Shown: positions 12,396 through 23,299 of the stretch, in pieces
How the letters are laid out: every line of letters begins with the position of its first letter
Position numbering within the stretch: the first letter of the stretch is position 1
Assembly (NCBI GenBank): GCA_013054445.1
Contig: JAAMPI010000099.1
Location: 1 to 64,000 of the forward strand
DNA from: Cudoniella acicularis
Taxonomy: Eukaryota; Ascomycota; Leotiomycetes; Helotiales; Helotiaceae
Direction of reading: 5' to 3'
Length of the DNA stretch: 64,000 nt
Notes under the pieces: generated by a model
The model's input: the letters and a program-made list of their open reading frames with translations, nothing else
What the model was told of the DNA's origin: nothing
The model's database searches: none
Translations under genes and position numbers: made by a program

Positions 12396-13223
12396 TGAAA
12401 CTCCTTTTTGGAGACGATTTTGGCGGGACTCTCGAGCCCGATGGTTTTAAGAAAAGTCATGATGTGCAAAGTTCTGAACTTTTTGTTGTTTATTCTCCTA
12501 CCTTTTCGTATGGAGCGGTCCGGAGAGCCCGGGAGAAAAATTCCGCATCATCAACACAAAGGTTACTCACAGTCGCAAAGTGACTCACAAGTACCACACT
12601 CAGTGGTCTGTTGTCTTTTTAATTTCGTGACTTGAGGCTGAGTGGTCTTGTTCTTATGATATATTATTGTGACTGACTAGGTTTAACCGAGAGCCCGGCT
12701 CTCAACAAAATCCGGGCCGGTCCAGCGCAGCCGAGCCGAGAAAGAGGTAATTTACGCTGACAAACCATGCAGGGGAATCTTCAGATAAAAGTGGTCCAAT
12801 CAGCATCTGTGTGTGATCTTTCTGATATTTACCTGAGTTCTTGGATCGAACTCTCAGCTTTTCTTCTCTCATCCTTCTCCGACGATGCAAACTCCCAACC
12901 ACCCTCCCAAGGCAATCCCGGGGTAGAATTTGGCGATTCCCTCGCAAGTCTGTCATACGCCGAAAGCTGCCAATATCCTGTGCGCCACCGGGCCAATTTA
13001 CTTGCGTACAGGGACACAGAGCCAAGAGCCGGGCTCTATCCAGGAACGATGCTCGATGGGGAAGGTACTGTGCAGGATCACCAGAACGTGCGTAGAATGA
13101 ATGGCGATAGGGAAGCGGGGCTCCTGTACCAACCCACCGTTCCTGAGCTAGATTCCAAGATCTAATTGATTAAAAGGGACTCCTATCCTCAAGAAGTGCT
13201 AGACTTAGCTATCCTCGAGTAAG
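12396..13223. other. Intergenic region with opposed GC-rich near-palindromes
   Basis: No credible gene. A 13-base near-palindrome AGAGCCCGGCTCT at about 12690 recurs as its reverse complement at about 13026, but similarity outside the core is weak. The right end should hold the promoter of the secreted phosphoesterase gene. Confidence 0.35.
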
Positions 13224-15839
13224 ATGAGATTTTCTACCCTCTTCAACCTTGCTGCGGTGGTCAGCACTACGTTTGCATGCGATTCGTGCTATGGACCTTC
13301 ATCGGCCGTTGTCCATGAACGAAATGTGCGTCGAATGCAGCCAGAGGCAAGCGGTGCCGTGAGTGGTCCTAAAGCGCCATTAGAATGGGGTCAATTGAAC
13401 TTTTTGCATACCGTAAGATCTGCCTTTCCTCTCAATGACTCCTCCTGATTTGGGCTTTTATATTTCTAGCTGACATTTTCAAGACGGACACTCATGGGTG
13501 GCTCGAAGGACATCTGAAGGAGCAAAACTACGGTGCTGACTGGGGTGACTTTGTATCGTTTACAAAGCATATGAAGCATAAAGCTGGAAATCTTGGTGTT
13601 GATCTACTGCTAATAGATACTGGTGAGATCTAAAGTTGCAACTCTCTTCCGGATGCTGACTCCTTTTGAAGGTGATCTTCATGATGGCGCGGGACTCAGT
13701 GATGCTACCTCTCCGGATGGAGTTCTTTCAAACCCCATTTTTGACAATATTGAGTATGATGTGCTTACCATTGGTACGAAGGCTCCGTTACTCCTAATTG
13801 ATTTATCTCTGACGTTTTATAGGTAACCATGAGCTATATTTAAACGATATTGCTTATGAAGTGAGTGGATTCTCTTTATGCATTTGTTTTCTCATTACTT
13901 TTCCGAGGAGAAAGTTTTGGCCTCTTGGCAGATTTTCCTTTGATTTAATTTTTGAACGGAACGGGGAAATGCTGACTTGATTTCCATTTAGACGTACGCA
14001 AATTTCAGCAAAGTCTGGGGTGACAAGTACATTACGAGCAATGTTCAGATCATAAACCCTGCTACAGGCCAATTTGAATACATCGGATCAAAGTACCGCT
14101 ACTTTACCTCCCCCCATGGTAAATACCTTGAAGCCAAAAAACATCTCTATTGCTGATCAAATTTCCCAGGCCTTCGAATTATGACCTTCGGGGTTCTGTT
14201 CAACTTCGCGGGTAACTCAAATGTTTCAAAAATCGTCAAAGCCGCCGATTTGGTAAAGCAGCAATGGTTTATAGATGCTGTCAATTACACCGAACCAATT
14301 GACCTCTTCCTTCTCATCGGTCACAATCCCATCCGAACAACCGACTCTTCAAGTACGTTTGGTCTTCTTCACAGCGCCATCAGAGCTATGCGGCCTACCA
14401 TTCCGATTCAAGGTTTTGGCGGTCATAGCCATATTAGAGATTTTCAAGTCTACGATGATAAAAGCACGGGTCTTGAGTCTGGTGAGTTCTCTAGTTATTT
14501 TTGCTACTTTGTTTAATCAAATGCAGGGCGTTACTGTGAGACACTGGGCTGGCTTTCGATGAGCGGAATCAACTCGTCAACCAGCACTGGAAATGTAAAG
14601 CCGAGAGGTGTCTCCAACCCGACGCGAAAAGCCACAAACACCTCGACATCCGGGTTGGTGTATTCCCGCCGGTATTTGGATTGGAATCGACGGACTTTCG
14701 AATACCATGCGACCAACTCCCAAAACAGCACTTTCGACTATCACAGCGGCCTGAGAGTTACAGGTGAAATCACCGATATTCGAAAGCAGCTTAATCTCTC
14801 ATCCTTGTACGGATGTGCACCGTCAACCTATTGTGTATCATGCCAACCTTTTGGTTCTAATGGCAGCATCTTCAGTCTTGTTCCTGTTGCGCTTGGAGCC
14901 ACCGCGGTTAACGCTTCGCGCTCCACAACACCAAGATATGTCATCGTCAACACAGGAAGCATTCGTTTCGACCGTAAGAATAATATATTTTCTTCAATTC
15001 TTAAAACGTCCTAGAAATTAAATCCGGCGCGAGGATAATTTTCCTTCTAAAAGCGAGAGAGGAATATGCTGACTCTCCGATTATCTAGTTGTCAAAGGTC
15101 CATTTACGTATGACGATTCTTTTATCGTCAGTCCTTTCAATGACACTTTCCAATTTATCCCAGATGTACCCTATGCTCTGGCAAAAAACGTCCTCGCGAG
15201 TCTTAACGGCGCCGCTCTATCCGACAAACGAAACTTTGCTGGCTCGGACTGGGGTTTTATGCCACTAATTGCAGATAGGACCTGTCCTGATCCAACTATC
15301 AGCCAGATCTCAGGAGAGACGGGAGAGCTTAAGACGAGAGGCATTCACCGACGCCAAGCAATTGTTACTCCAGGCTATGTTACGACCGGTAATCCACCCA
15401 TTCCGTTGTTTTTCTCCCTTGCTTCCCCGTTTTACGAGGACGATTCGTTCTTCCGCTCCTCCCAACCCCCTGCTCGGAGGGGGGAAAAAAAGGATGCTAA
15501 CTTATTGAAGATGATTTCGGCACCGATGGAGATGATACTGTTCACTCGAAGATTCCATCATACTCATATCCAAACTACGTTCAAGGAAGTGCTTCATTCC
15601 CTGTAAATGGGACCAGTCCCGCCACAGTAGATGTGGTATTCCTTGACTATTTTGCGAGCACAGTTGTGTCTGTTTTGAACACATTGGGTGGAGCATATAC
15701 CACTAGCGATGTGAGCTATTATGTTGATCCATCTTTTACAACACAAAGCTACTTGCCTGAATATGCCACAGCGAATTGGCAGGCGAATAGCCCGAATTGT
15801 CCTGTTGGTGAAGGTGTGGGATATAGTAATAAGGCTTAA
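13224..15839 (+). CDS. Secreted calcineurin-like metallophosphoesterase / 5'-nucleotidase-like protein
   Basis: Nine exons (13224-13412, 13484-13622, 13672-13773, 13823-13860, 13992-14118, 14170-14481, 14527-14973, 15089-15388, 15511-15839) give 660 aa, with every junction in phase. A signal peptide ([18 protein letters not shown]) leads. All metal-ligand motifs of the metallophos fold are present in order: TDTHGWL (D-x-H), DTGDLHDG (G-D-x-x-D-G), IGNHEL (N-H-E), GHNP and GGHSH (G-H-x-H). A 5'-nucleotidase C-terminal-like region follows, with many N-glycosylation sequons. The whole resembles the fungal family that includes yeast YHR202W. It should hydrolyse a phosphoester outside the cell or in the secretory lumen; the substrate is unknown. 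The very small exon 4 (38 bp) is unusual but required by the GNHE motif. Confidence 0.9.
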
Positions 15840-16209
15840 GAGAAATTCCCCCAATATATAGGATGATATAATCCATCACCATATTTAATCCATAACTTTG
15901 TATGAAATTCCGACTCTACAAGAATACCATCCCGCCCCTCCCCTTGTCTTACGAACACCCCTGATCTAAATAGCACGTGACTTCAAGGGGCTATTACGGA
16001 GCGACTCCGGTAGCTTGATGAGCCAATCAGGCCTCTCGAACAGTTCCCATTACTATCACTCACTCTTGCCTTATCGCGCTGCTCTCTCAGGACCCGCTCT
16101 GCACATCTTCCCCCATTTTTGGAAGCATTGTCGCTCGCCATGTTTCGCGACGCAAAAGCAAAGTCTGCGTCTGCCTCGAACTGGAGGAGCGACCAATACA
16201 GCTGCCCAA
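15840..16209. other. Short intergenic region before regulator gene
   Basis: Contains the 3' flank of the phosphoesterase and probably the promoter or leader of the Zn2Cys6 gene. The reading frame of that gene is open upstream to about 16015, but that extension has no regulator-like features. Confidence 0.4.
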
Positions 16210-18459
16210 ATGACAATGGATGACAACCCGCGCCCATCGAAACGAGCCAGGAAATCTTGTGAACGATGCAGAGCTCGGAAGCAAAAATGCCATGGCTTCC
16301 CCGTATGCGCGAACTGCGCCAATGCCAAAGAGGAGTGCATCCAACCTCCGTCAGCTATTGAAGAATACAATAGGCAAGCAATTAGCAATTGTTGAACCTG
16401 AGACGTAATTTTGCTAATTGTCTCCAGTGGCCCAAACCAAGCCCTGCTGGAACGAATCTCCTTTCTCGAAGCCCAGCTAGCAGCATATGCAGAATCACCT
16501 CCAGCGCCTCCAGCGCCCAAAGTCGACGCCTCCCAAAGCCACTTGGACCCAAGTCTCATCGGACCACCAGGAACGCCTGACGATGAAAAAAAGAAAAACA
16601 ACATTGCCGACATTGTGGGATTCATAAGCCTTGGTGGGGATGGCGCATATGTCGGCTCTTCATCTGGATTCTCTTTGGCTACGAACTTGGGACAAATGGT
16701 ACAGGCAACGGTTTGGAATAAAGCCTTGGATTCAACCGTTGGTCAAAACCAGCCGAAGGCTATGACCATTGCAGATTTGAAAAGGAACAGCGCTGGGCCT
16801 CCAAATGACGATATGGGGGACCGAATTTTGGATGCGTATTTGACTCGAGTCCATCTCCGGTATCCTTTTTTAGATAGATCAAATATCCTGGAGCGCCACG
16901 CCAATCGGTTCCAGCAGAATAATTCAACACCACTGGATCAATACGGCACTTTCAAAACCTATATGATATATGCTATTGGAGCTACTATGTTAAAATTGAC
17001 CGAGCCATATGATTATACACCCCCAGAAAACTTCTTTATGACAGCCTTACAATATATATCTGCTGCTCGAGAGTCTCATTCGGTCCATAATATTGAAGCA
17101 ATGACTCTACTCGTGTTGTATAATCTTCGGTCTCCATCCAATTCTGGGATTTGGTACATGATTGGCCTTGCCATTAGGACCTGCATTGATTTGGGACTGC
17201 ACCGAGAAGCATATTATGGAAATCTTACACCATATGAAGGCCAGCTGAGGCGGAGACTTTTCTGGACTGTCTACTTCTTGGAACGTGTAATTGCCGTCTC
17301 ACTTGGCCGGCCATATAGCATAGCAGATCGAGATATTGATGCTACTATGCCTCTGGAGATTGATGATACAGTCAGAGACGATGGGTTCATTGCTCGCACT
17401 TTGGCTGTCTCCCCATCTCCAACTTTCCAAGCCTCTCGACCATCATCAAACATCACTCTTGGCATTCAGTGCTTCCGGCTGAAGAGGTTGGAATCCCACA
17501 TTCAAGGGACTATATACCGTGTTGATAAGCCAATTGCGAGTCTCGTCTCGAAAATTAACCCCATACTGAAAATGTTGGAAGACTGGCATAAAGCTCTGCC
17601 ACCTTCCACTCCCTACGAATTTGATTACCTAGGCATGCATTACTACAAAGCAGTTCGACTGTTGTTGCAGCCATTTTTAATGATTCTCCCACCAACAGAT
17701 CAGCGTATCGCGCTCTGCTTGCAAGTTTCTGGTCAGCTCTGTCAAATATTCAAAAGGCTTCACCAGAGAGATAGCTATGGTCATTCATTCATAGGTTTAC
17801 ACTCTGTATTTATCGCTGGAGTTACGATGTGGTATTTATTCCCGTTGTGTTTTTCTTTATACCCACTGACATGAGCAAGCTATTGTCTGTTTATTGCTCC
17901 ATCTCTGTGGACTTTCACCGTCTCCAATGATCTTCGAGCCTGCTCATCCGCATTGTTCGTAATGGCAGAACGCACACCTGTTGTAAAGAAATACCGCGAC
18001 GCCCTCGAAAATGTGATAGGTGCAACAACGGAATTCCTTGCCCAAGCACCAACACGAAATCTTGACCAGGATCCAGCCTTAACTTCACCGGCGCAGACAC
18101 ACGCTTCTCTAGCGCGGACTCCCAATCAAACTAATCAAGATTTACCTGGAGGCGTCATCCCATTCTCACCCGGATTTTCTGGCGCTGCACAAGAAAGTTA
18201 TGTCCGTTCTTCCCCCAAACCAGCTGCTTCAGGAGGCGGAGGAATGTATAATCCCCTTTTCGAAAAATCCGAGCCTGATGCATTTGGATATATGCCTGAG
18301 ACGCACACGAGTCCTGGAGCAGCTGGACGATGGGAGGGCAGGCATGGAGAGTTGGGACAGATGGATGCGGAATGGTTGTTGAGTTTGTGTGAGGGTGACG
18401 GATTTGATTTGCAGATGTTGAATGAGATGATGAGATTTGAACCGAGTCTTGGGGCTTAA
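16210..18459 (+). CDS. Zn(II)2Cys6 transcription factor with fungal-specific TF domain
   Basis: Exons 16210-16373, 16428-17831 and 17880-18459 give 715 aa. The N-terminus has the six-cysteine cluster CERCRARKQKCHGFPVC-ANC-EEC (about residues 17-44), followed by a coiled-coil-like linker. The middle-homology (fungal_trans) domain spans about residues 190-420, with RYPFLDRSNILERH, IGLAIRTCIDLGLHRE and LRRRLFWTVYFLERVIAVSLGRP. It should be a nuclear DNA-binding regulator; the target genes are unknown. The first intron uses a GC donor (AG|GCAAGC) with a normal CAG acceptor; retaining it would stop the protein just after the zinc cluster. The ATG at 16210 was preferred because an upstream in-frame extension looks like noncoding sequence. 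The C-terminus is Gly/Pro/Ser-rich, then acidic. Confidence 0.9.
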
Positions 18460-18934
18460 TTTACGATTGAGATGTGGCAACGACCTGGTGATTATGTTGT
18501 AATGATGGAAGTGTCTCGAATACCCGATGTTACAGAGTTACCGCACCACATACACAGCTGTTAATTTCTGCAAATTCAAGCCTTGAATAGTTATGAATCT
18601 AAAATTATGAGGCCTGCTAAAACCTCAAATCGTTACTGTTTCGACCACTCTTTACATTTCAGATATTTAAGATATCTAAAAAGTTTCAAATGGTTCGGGT
18701 ATTCTCCACATCCAAGCCCCTAACCCCCCCCCCCCCTGAATGTTTCTCGCCTCGTCTCCCTAAAACTCTTCGAACACTTAAAAATATTTAAATAACCACC
18801 CATTTAAAACAATGAGAATTAGCTCAACTAAACAGAGGGAGACATTGGTTTATATTATTATCTTTATAATAAGCTCTTGTATCAATAAGGTGTCGATTCT
18901 TTGAAGTGTTGTGAGGTAAGATTACACCCGCAAC
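18460..18934. other. AT-rich intergenic DNA with a C13 run
   Basis: Strongly AT-rich sequence without open frames of note, broken by a run of thirteen cytosines at 18724-18736. It adjoins the tandem repeat and looks like neutral or RIP-degraded DNA. Confidence 0.5.
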
Positions 18935-19373
18935 AGCCAAAAATGAATTCGAAAAAGGATTAGTATTTTTAATGTGCTACGGTAGCAAAATCATTTAGCT
19001 TTATTGTCGATAAATTAGCATATTCAGATTTTTATCCTTCCTTTAGCTAAAAATGAATTCGAAGGGGGATTAGTAGTTTCAATACATCACAGTAGTAGAA
19101 TCATTCAGCCTTGTTATCGATGAAATAATACCTTTAGACCTTTCATATCTCCTTCGGCTAAAAATGAATCCGAAAGAGGATTAGTAGTTTCAATACGCCA
19201 CAGTAACAGAAGCATTCAGCTTTGTTTTGATGAGTTAACATGTTCGGATTTTCATCCCTCCTTCAGCTAAAAATGAATTCGAAAGCGGATAAGTAGTTTC
19301 AATATGCCAGAGTAGCAGAATCATTCAGTTTTGTTTCGATGAATTGGCATGTTCGCGGTTCCATCCCTCCTAT
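18935..19373. repeat. Tandem repeat, four copies of about 110 bp
   Basis: Units start at 18935, 19045, 19156 and 19265 (spacing 110, 111, 109) and a fifth truncated start follows at 19374. Each begins with AGC(C/T)AAAAATGAATTCGAA or a close variant and contains GGATTAGTAGTTTCAATA, then CAGTAGCAGAATCATTCAG-like and CATCCCTCCTTCAG-like segments. Most differences between copies are C/T or G/A transitions, as repeat-induced point mutation would leave. No reading frame crosses the array. Confidence 0.85.
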
Positions 19374-19620
19374 AGCTGGCACTTAGTCAGAATAACTACA
19401 AAAGGTATTTCTATTAGTTCTTATCTCATGTACGCTCTTCTCAGAAGGGTCTTCTTTGTATCTATCATCCCTGTCTGTTTCGAAAATCTTCATTTATCGT
19501 CGTGACCATGGTTGTCGTTATCGCTTCGTCAAAGGTCAGCTGAAATACTGTACAAATCCAACATTATCATCACGTATTCTACGTGCTTCTGCTTCTCTAT
19601 TCTTACACACCCATTGCCCC

Positions 19621-22120
19621 CTAACGTCCAACCTCACCAACCTGATCCGCATCACCACTCTCCTCCACACCCGCTGGAAAGAACCGGTGTTCCTCCAGCG
19701 TCTTCTTCTCCGAAGCCGGAACGAATGTGCCGACTTCCTTCATTGACTCCCAGGCTTGCATGTTACCGTCCTTGCGTTGTGTAAGTGAGCTGCGGATCTC
19801 GGAATCGTTAGAGGTGAAGGCTGTTTCGTATGAGGAGTGTGGTGTCTGCGTTCTTCCATTGATATTGGGTGTGGCAAGAGGGATCTTTGACGTGGAAGGG
19901 GCTGTTACCGGTCTGGCAGGAAGGGGGCCCGTTTGGAATATGGAGGGACCTATCTCTGGAAAGGAGCCAAGGTAAGGAGGCAGAGAGGATTGGCGGTGAT
20001 AAATGATGCCAATTATGGTATTGGTGCCGTCAGTCGTGAGTTTCCAAGTTTCGTTTGAAGATGATTCGACTCTAGTTGTGGTGTTTAAGGCACCCGTATC
20101 TCTTAGTACAGGAGGGAGCTCTTTTTGCTTCGGGGGTGTGATAAGATTGTTGATTTGTGCATGGTTTCCGTCCATGTAGCGGTTTCTCGACTTGGGAGGT
20201 GCGATGGGACGGCTGGATTCTGTCTTGCCTCCTACACTCGAGAATCTCGTCGACTTTCCCGGCGTGCTGACTCTCTTTGCTTCAATCTTAGCTTGTCCCA
20301 TAGCGCGCCCTTTCTCGGCGAATGTGATAGCAGTTTGGATCTCGGTGTCCTTTCTCTCCCCGGAGCGCGTTGATCGATTCATAGTTATGTGAGAGTTCGT
20401 GACACCTCCCCCATTTCCTACGATCGAGTCTTGCATCGGCTTTTGATACGTGACGATATTCCTAAGTTCTTCCATATGCTCGCTGCCAGATCCTTTTACT
20501 GCCTCTGTGGTTGTTTGAAGCGTCGTTGATTTAGCAATGCCCCGTCCATATTTCATGCTCTCCGCTCTGGTCGGCGTTTCGAAGACAATATCGCTGTTGG
20601 GCCTAATGTTGTAAGGTGAAGAGTTGATCATGCGCTGTCGAGCTTCCTCCCTAGAAATGCTAATGATCCTATTGGGACTCTCACGATAATGTACATGCTC
20701 GTTGCCGATTTCGTTTTCATCGCATAGAAAGGGAATTCGGCAGACGAACATGTCTTCCTCAGCTAGTTGTGATGGAAGAACTGCGAAGTTGAAATTCTCC
20801 CAATGACGCTCAATGCCATGATTAAGGACATCGGACTGAGGGCGCGGCTGAATCGCATCGGTACCATTGCGCTGTTGCTTCTTCACTTCAGAAAGCTTGC
20901 CTCCGCCTTGCTGTATAGCCTCAGCAGCACCTTGTGAAATCTCTCTAATGGATGAGGGCAGACCAGCATAAGAGTGTCGGTGATATTGAGTTTGTGCGGG
21001 CGGCACTGTCAAGGACCTGGAAATGCCATCCATGACCAGGGAATCAACGTCAGTAGATGCTGATCTCAGTCTGGGCGTATGTCGAATGTGCTCGATGTTA
21101 GCACTATAAGATCGCGCTGTCTCAACTGTCCCAAACACCGCAGAGGGGGATTGCGACGCAGTTGTTCTGGACGACTGAATACTCTCAGTTTCTGCGATGA
21201 ACCCGTGAGATAGATCTTTCACCCCCTTTGGATATTGCCCAATAGATCGGGGAATTTTGGATAGGCTAGAGCCCCGAGGAGGGATAGCCGAACTAGATCC
21301 CACACTTGGTGTGGTAGAGACACCACTCACGCCTCGAGAATGTGTTTTTTGCTTGGTGGAATCCATGCTCTTCGTGGTTCCGCGGCTGTTCGGTCGTGAG
21401 ATGTTGTTGGCTAAGGGCGGGTAGGTAGTGTAGATAGATCGAGGCGGGGTGGGTGGCGAAGAAGTAAGCCCTATTCGCGTAGTGTTGGGTCCCAATTCCT
21501 CTTGAACAGCAGAATTTACTATTGTACTTCTTTCTTGTTCCACTCGAGAGCGCTCTATTTTATTGGACGTATCTTCTTTACCTCAAATTGCAGAGCCAAG
21601 CCCACCAGTTTCCAACAATGGTTTTGTTCCCTCGACAGCCCTTCCTTCTACTACCGTTGACAGCTGCGAAGCAAAAGGTGATATCACACTATGGACCGGA
21701 TCGTACCCTGGGGGAACCTCTATCCGAATGTATCTTCTACCGGCTCGCGTATGGGCCTGATATAAATTAGCACATCTTCATTTGTTCGTTGCGTAGAGTC
21801 CTTCTCCACCGATCTAGAGCAGTCAAAATCTAGCTCGAGAGTTAAAACATAACACCCTTGGAATGCCGCTAATTCTATGCCGAGATACTCCCACAGCAAA
21901 AGGTGTGCGAGAGCAGATGGAAGATAATAATGGCTTGAAGGAAACGGGAACAACTTACAGAACTTGCCGTTGGTGGCAGCAAGATTGCTGCAGCTTCCTT
22001 TGCACCCTCCTTCTTGTTGCGACGCCGTAACTTCAGGAGGAATTTCCTAGCAAATACCGGAACTTCCTCCTCGGTCGCGTTTTGAGATGTGAAACTTGTG
22101 TTCGGTGGCGGAGTATTCAT
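19621..22120 (-). CDS. Low-complexity fungal protein of unknown function, 5' end uncertain
   Basis: Tentative exons 22120-21959, 21756-21606 and 21554-19621 give 748 aa. The 202-bp first intron has a good GTAAGT donor and a GCTAAT branch. The second junction is doubtful: exon 2 reads straight into an in-frame TGA at about 21585-21583, and only a 51-bp intron with a weak GTGGGC donor removes it. The N-terminal part is basic (ARKFLLKLRRRNKK). The middle exon (RRYIRIEVPPGYDPVHSVISPF) looks structured. The rest is Ser/Thr/Pro-rich and disordered, with one better-ordered piece around RHWENFNFAVLPSQLAEEDMFVCRIPFLCDENE. The frame stays open about 100 codons upstream of the chosen ATG, so the protein may be longer. 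No domain or function recognised. Confidence 0.6.
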
Positions 22121-23023
22121 GAGGAACCCGCTGAGCGCCCTCAAACTCTCCCGGTCTTTATATCCCGTCACTGGTTGGCGCTGGAACTGCGCTGTTATGT
22201 GGCTCACAGGAGTCAGGTTTGAGTTTCTGGACTCAGTGTGCCACCGCTCTAGTCCTAAAGCTCTTGCGCTGCGCAGTGTCTGGCTGCTTTGCGGACGAAA
22301 ATCTCCATCCAGAGCACCGGGAAGCGTAAAACGACTTTGATGGGAGACTATAGATACCTCGCGTTGGACTCGTATTGAACCATGCGAAGGTCGCCTGACC
22401 TCTACAGTCTGCGCTATCGAGCCTCACATATTTGAGGGGCCTTTTGTCTGTGTGGAGAGCAGGAGTTAGTGATGCAAGTTCTTAATGCTTCTGTTGAATG
22501 AGTAGATGTGGATTGCACCTACTAAGAAATGACTATTATTGAATTGTTATATTTGAGTTTTTTTGAAGACGATGGAAGCAACCAAACTTAAAAAAGAGTA
22601 CAAATAAATTTTCAGATAACCTTAAAACAGTTGGTCTTCAAGGGTGGCTATAAATGTTAAGTGTTTGTTTATGTGAAAAATTCGGTTGAAGTCCGAGGAA
22701 ATTCGAAGGGATATTGCTTCTAGAGTCGCTGCCAGAGTCGACGCACAGTAAAGAACAATGATTCACAAAACCCGTTTGTGGGGTAAAGGGGGAAATAGAG
22801 AAATGTGTTCTTACGAGTCCGTCCAAGAAATAATCGCAAGCCTTTCAAGGAGTGTTGAATGACGTCGACGCCAAAACGCAGCAAACACACAATAGGGTAT
22901 CAAGACTACACCATACACTTCGCTCCCATGATGCTCAACAAGAAAAGAGCGCGCGAGCGACAGGCGGAACAGGATGTACTTACATGTAAAAAAGTTGGGG
23001 AATGGATAGGAACAACCCCTTTA
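22121..23023. other. Presumed 5' portion or leader of the unknown gene plus AT-rich DNA
   Basis: On the minus strand two overlapping frames are open between about 22447 and 22121, and a convincing intron end (CACTAAC branch, CACAG acceptor, exon from 22447) sits just upstream. This suggests additional coding exons of the gene at 19621-22120, but I could not join the frames. Sequence from 22540 to 23020 is AT-rich and shows nothing else. Confidence 0.4.
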
Positions 23024-23296
23024 CGAGCCCGGTCAGCTAAGTCTGCGTTTTCAGGCTACTTTTAAGCGATTTCCAGGCGTTGTGACCCCGCTTTCAGGCT
23101 TTCGAAAACGAAAGCTATCGCGATCACTTGAATGTTATAAAATAACTAAGAATAATTATGGTATTGAAAACAAGTAATCGTGAGTTTTAGAAGATAAAAA
23201 TACTTTTTAATAACTAGCTTTTAAAAGTTTACGACTTTTGATTTTTGATTTACTAGTAAAATACCCTGAAAACACAGACTTAGCTGGCCAGGCTCG
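23024..23296. mobile_element. MITE with about 39-bp inverted repeats, TTA target duplication
   Basis: The left end, starting CGAGCCCGGTCAGCTAAGTC at 23024, is matched in inverted orientation by the right end finishing at 23296. About 34 of 39 positions agree, and nearly all differences are C/T transitions. TTA directly flanks both ends (23021-23023 and 23297-23299). The 273-bp body is AT-rich and has no open frame. A 3-bp TWA duplication with long inverted repeats is the hallmark of PIF/Harbinger-derived (Tourist-like) elements; this classification is inferred. Confidence 0.75.
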
Positions 23297-23299
23297 TTA

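Noticed and set aside
12680..13040. Possible second MITE bounded by AGAGCCCGGCTCT and its reverse complement
   Set aside because: Similarity does not extend past a 13-base near-palindrome and no target duplication was found.
16015..16209. Upstream in-frame extension of the Zn2Cys6 regulator
   Set aside because: The extra residues have no regulator-like composition, and the ATG at 16210 sits just before the basic arm of the zinc cluster, the usual place.
18935..19373. CRISPR-like array
   Set aside because: The repeat units are contiguous 110-bp tandem copies without spacers, in a fungal context.
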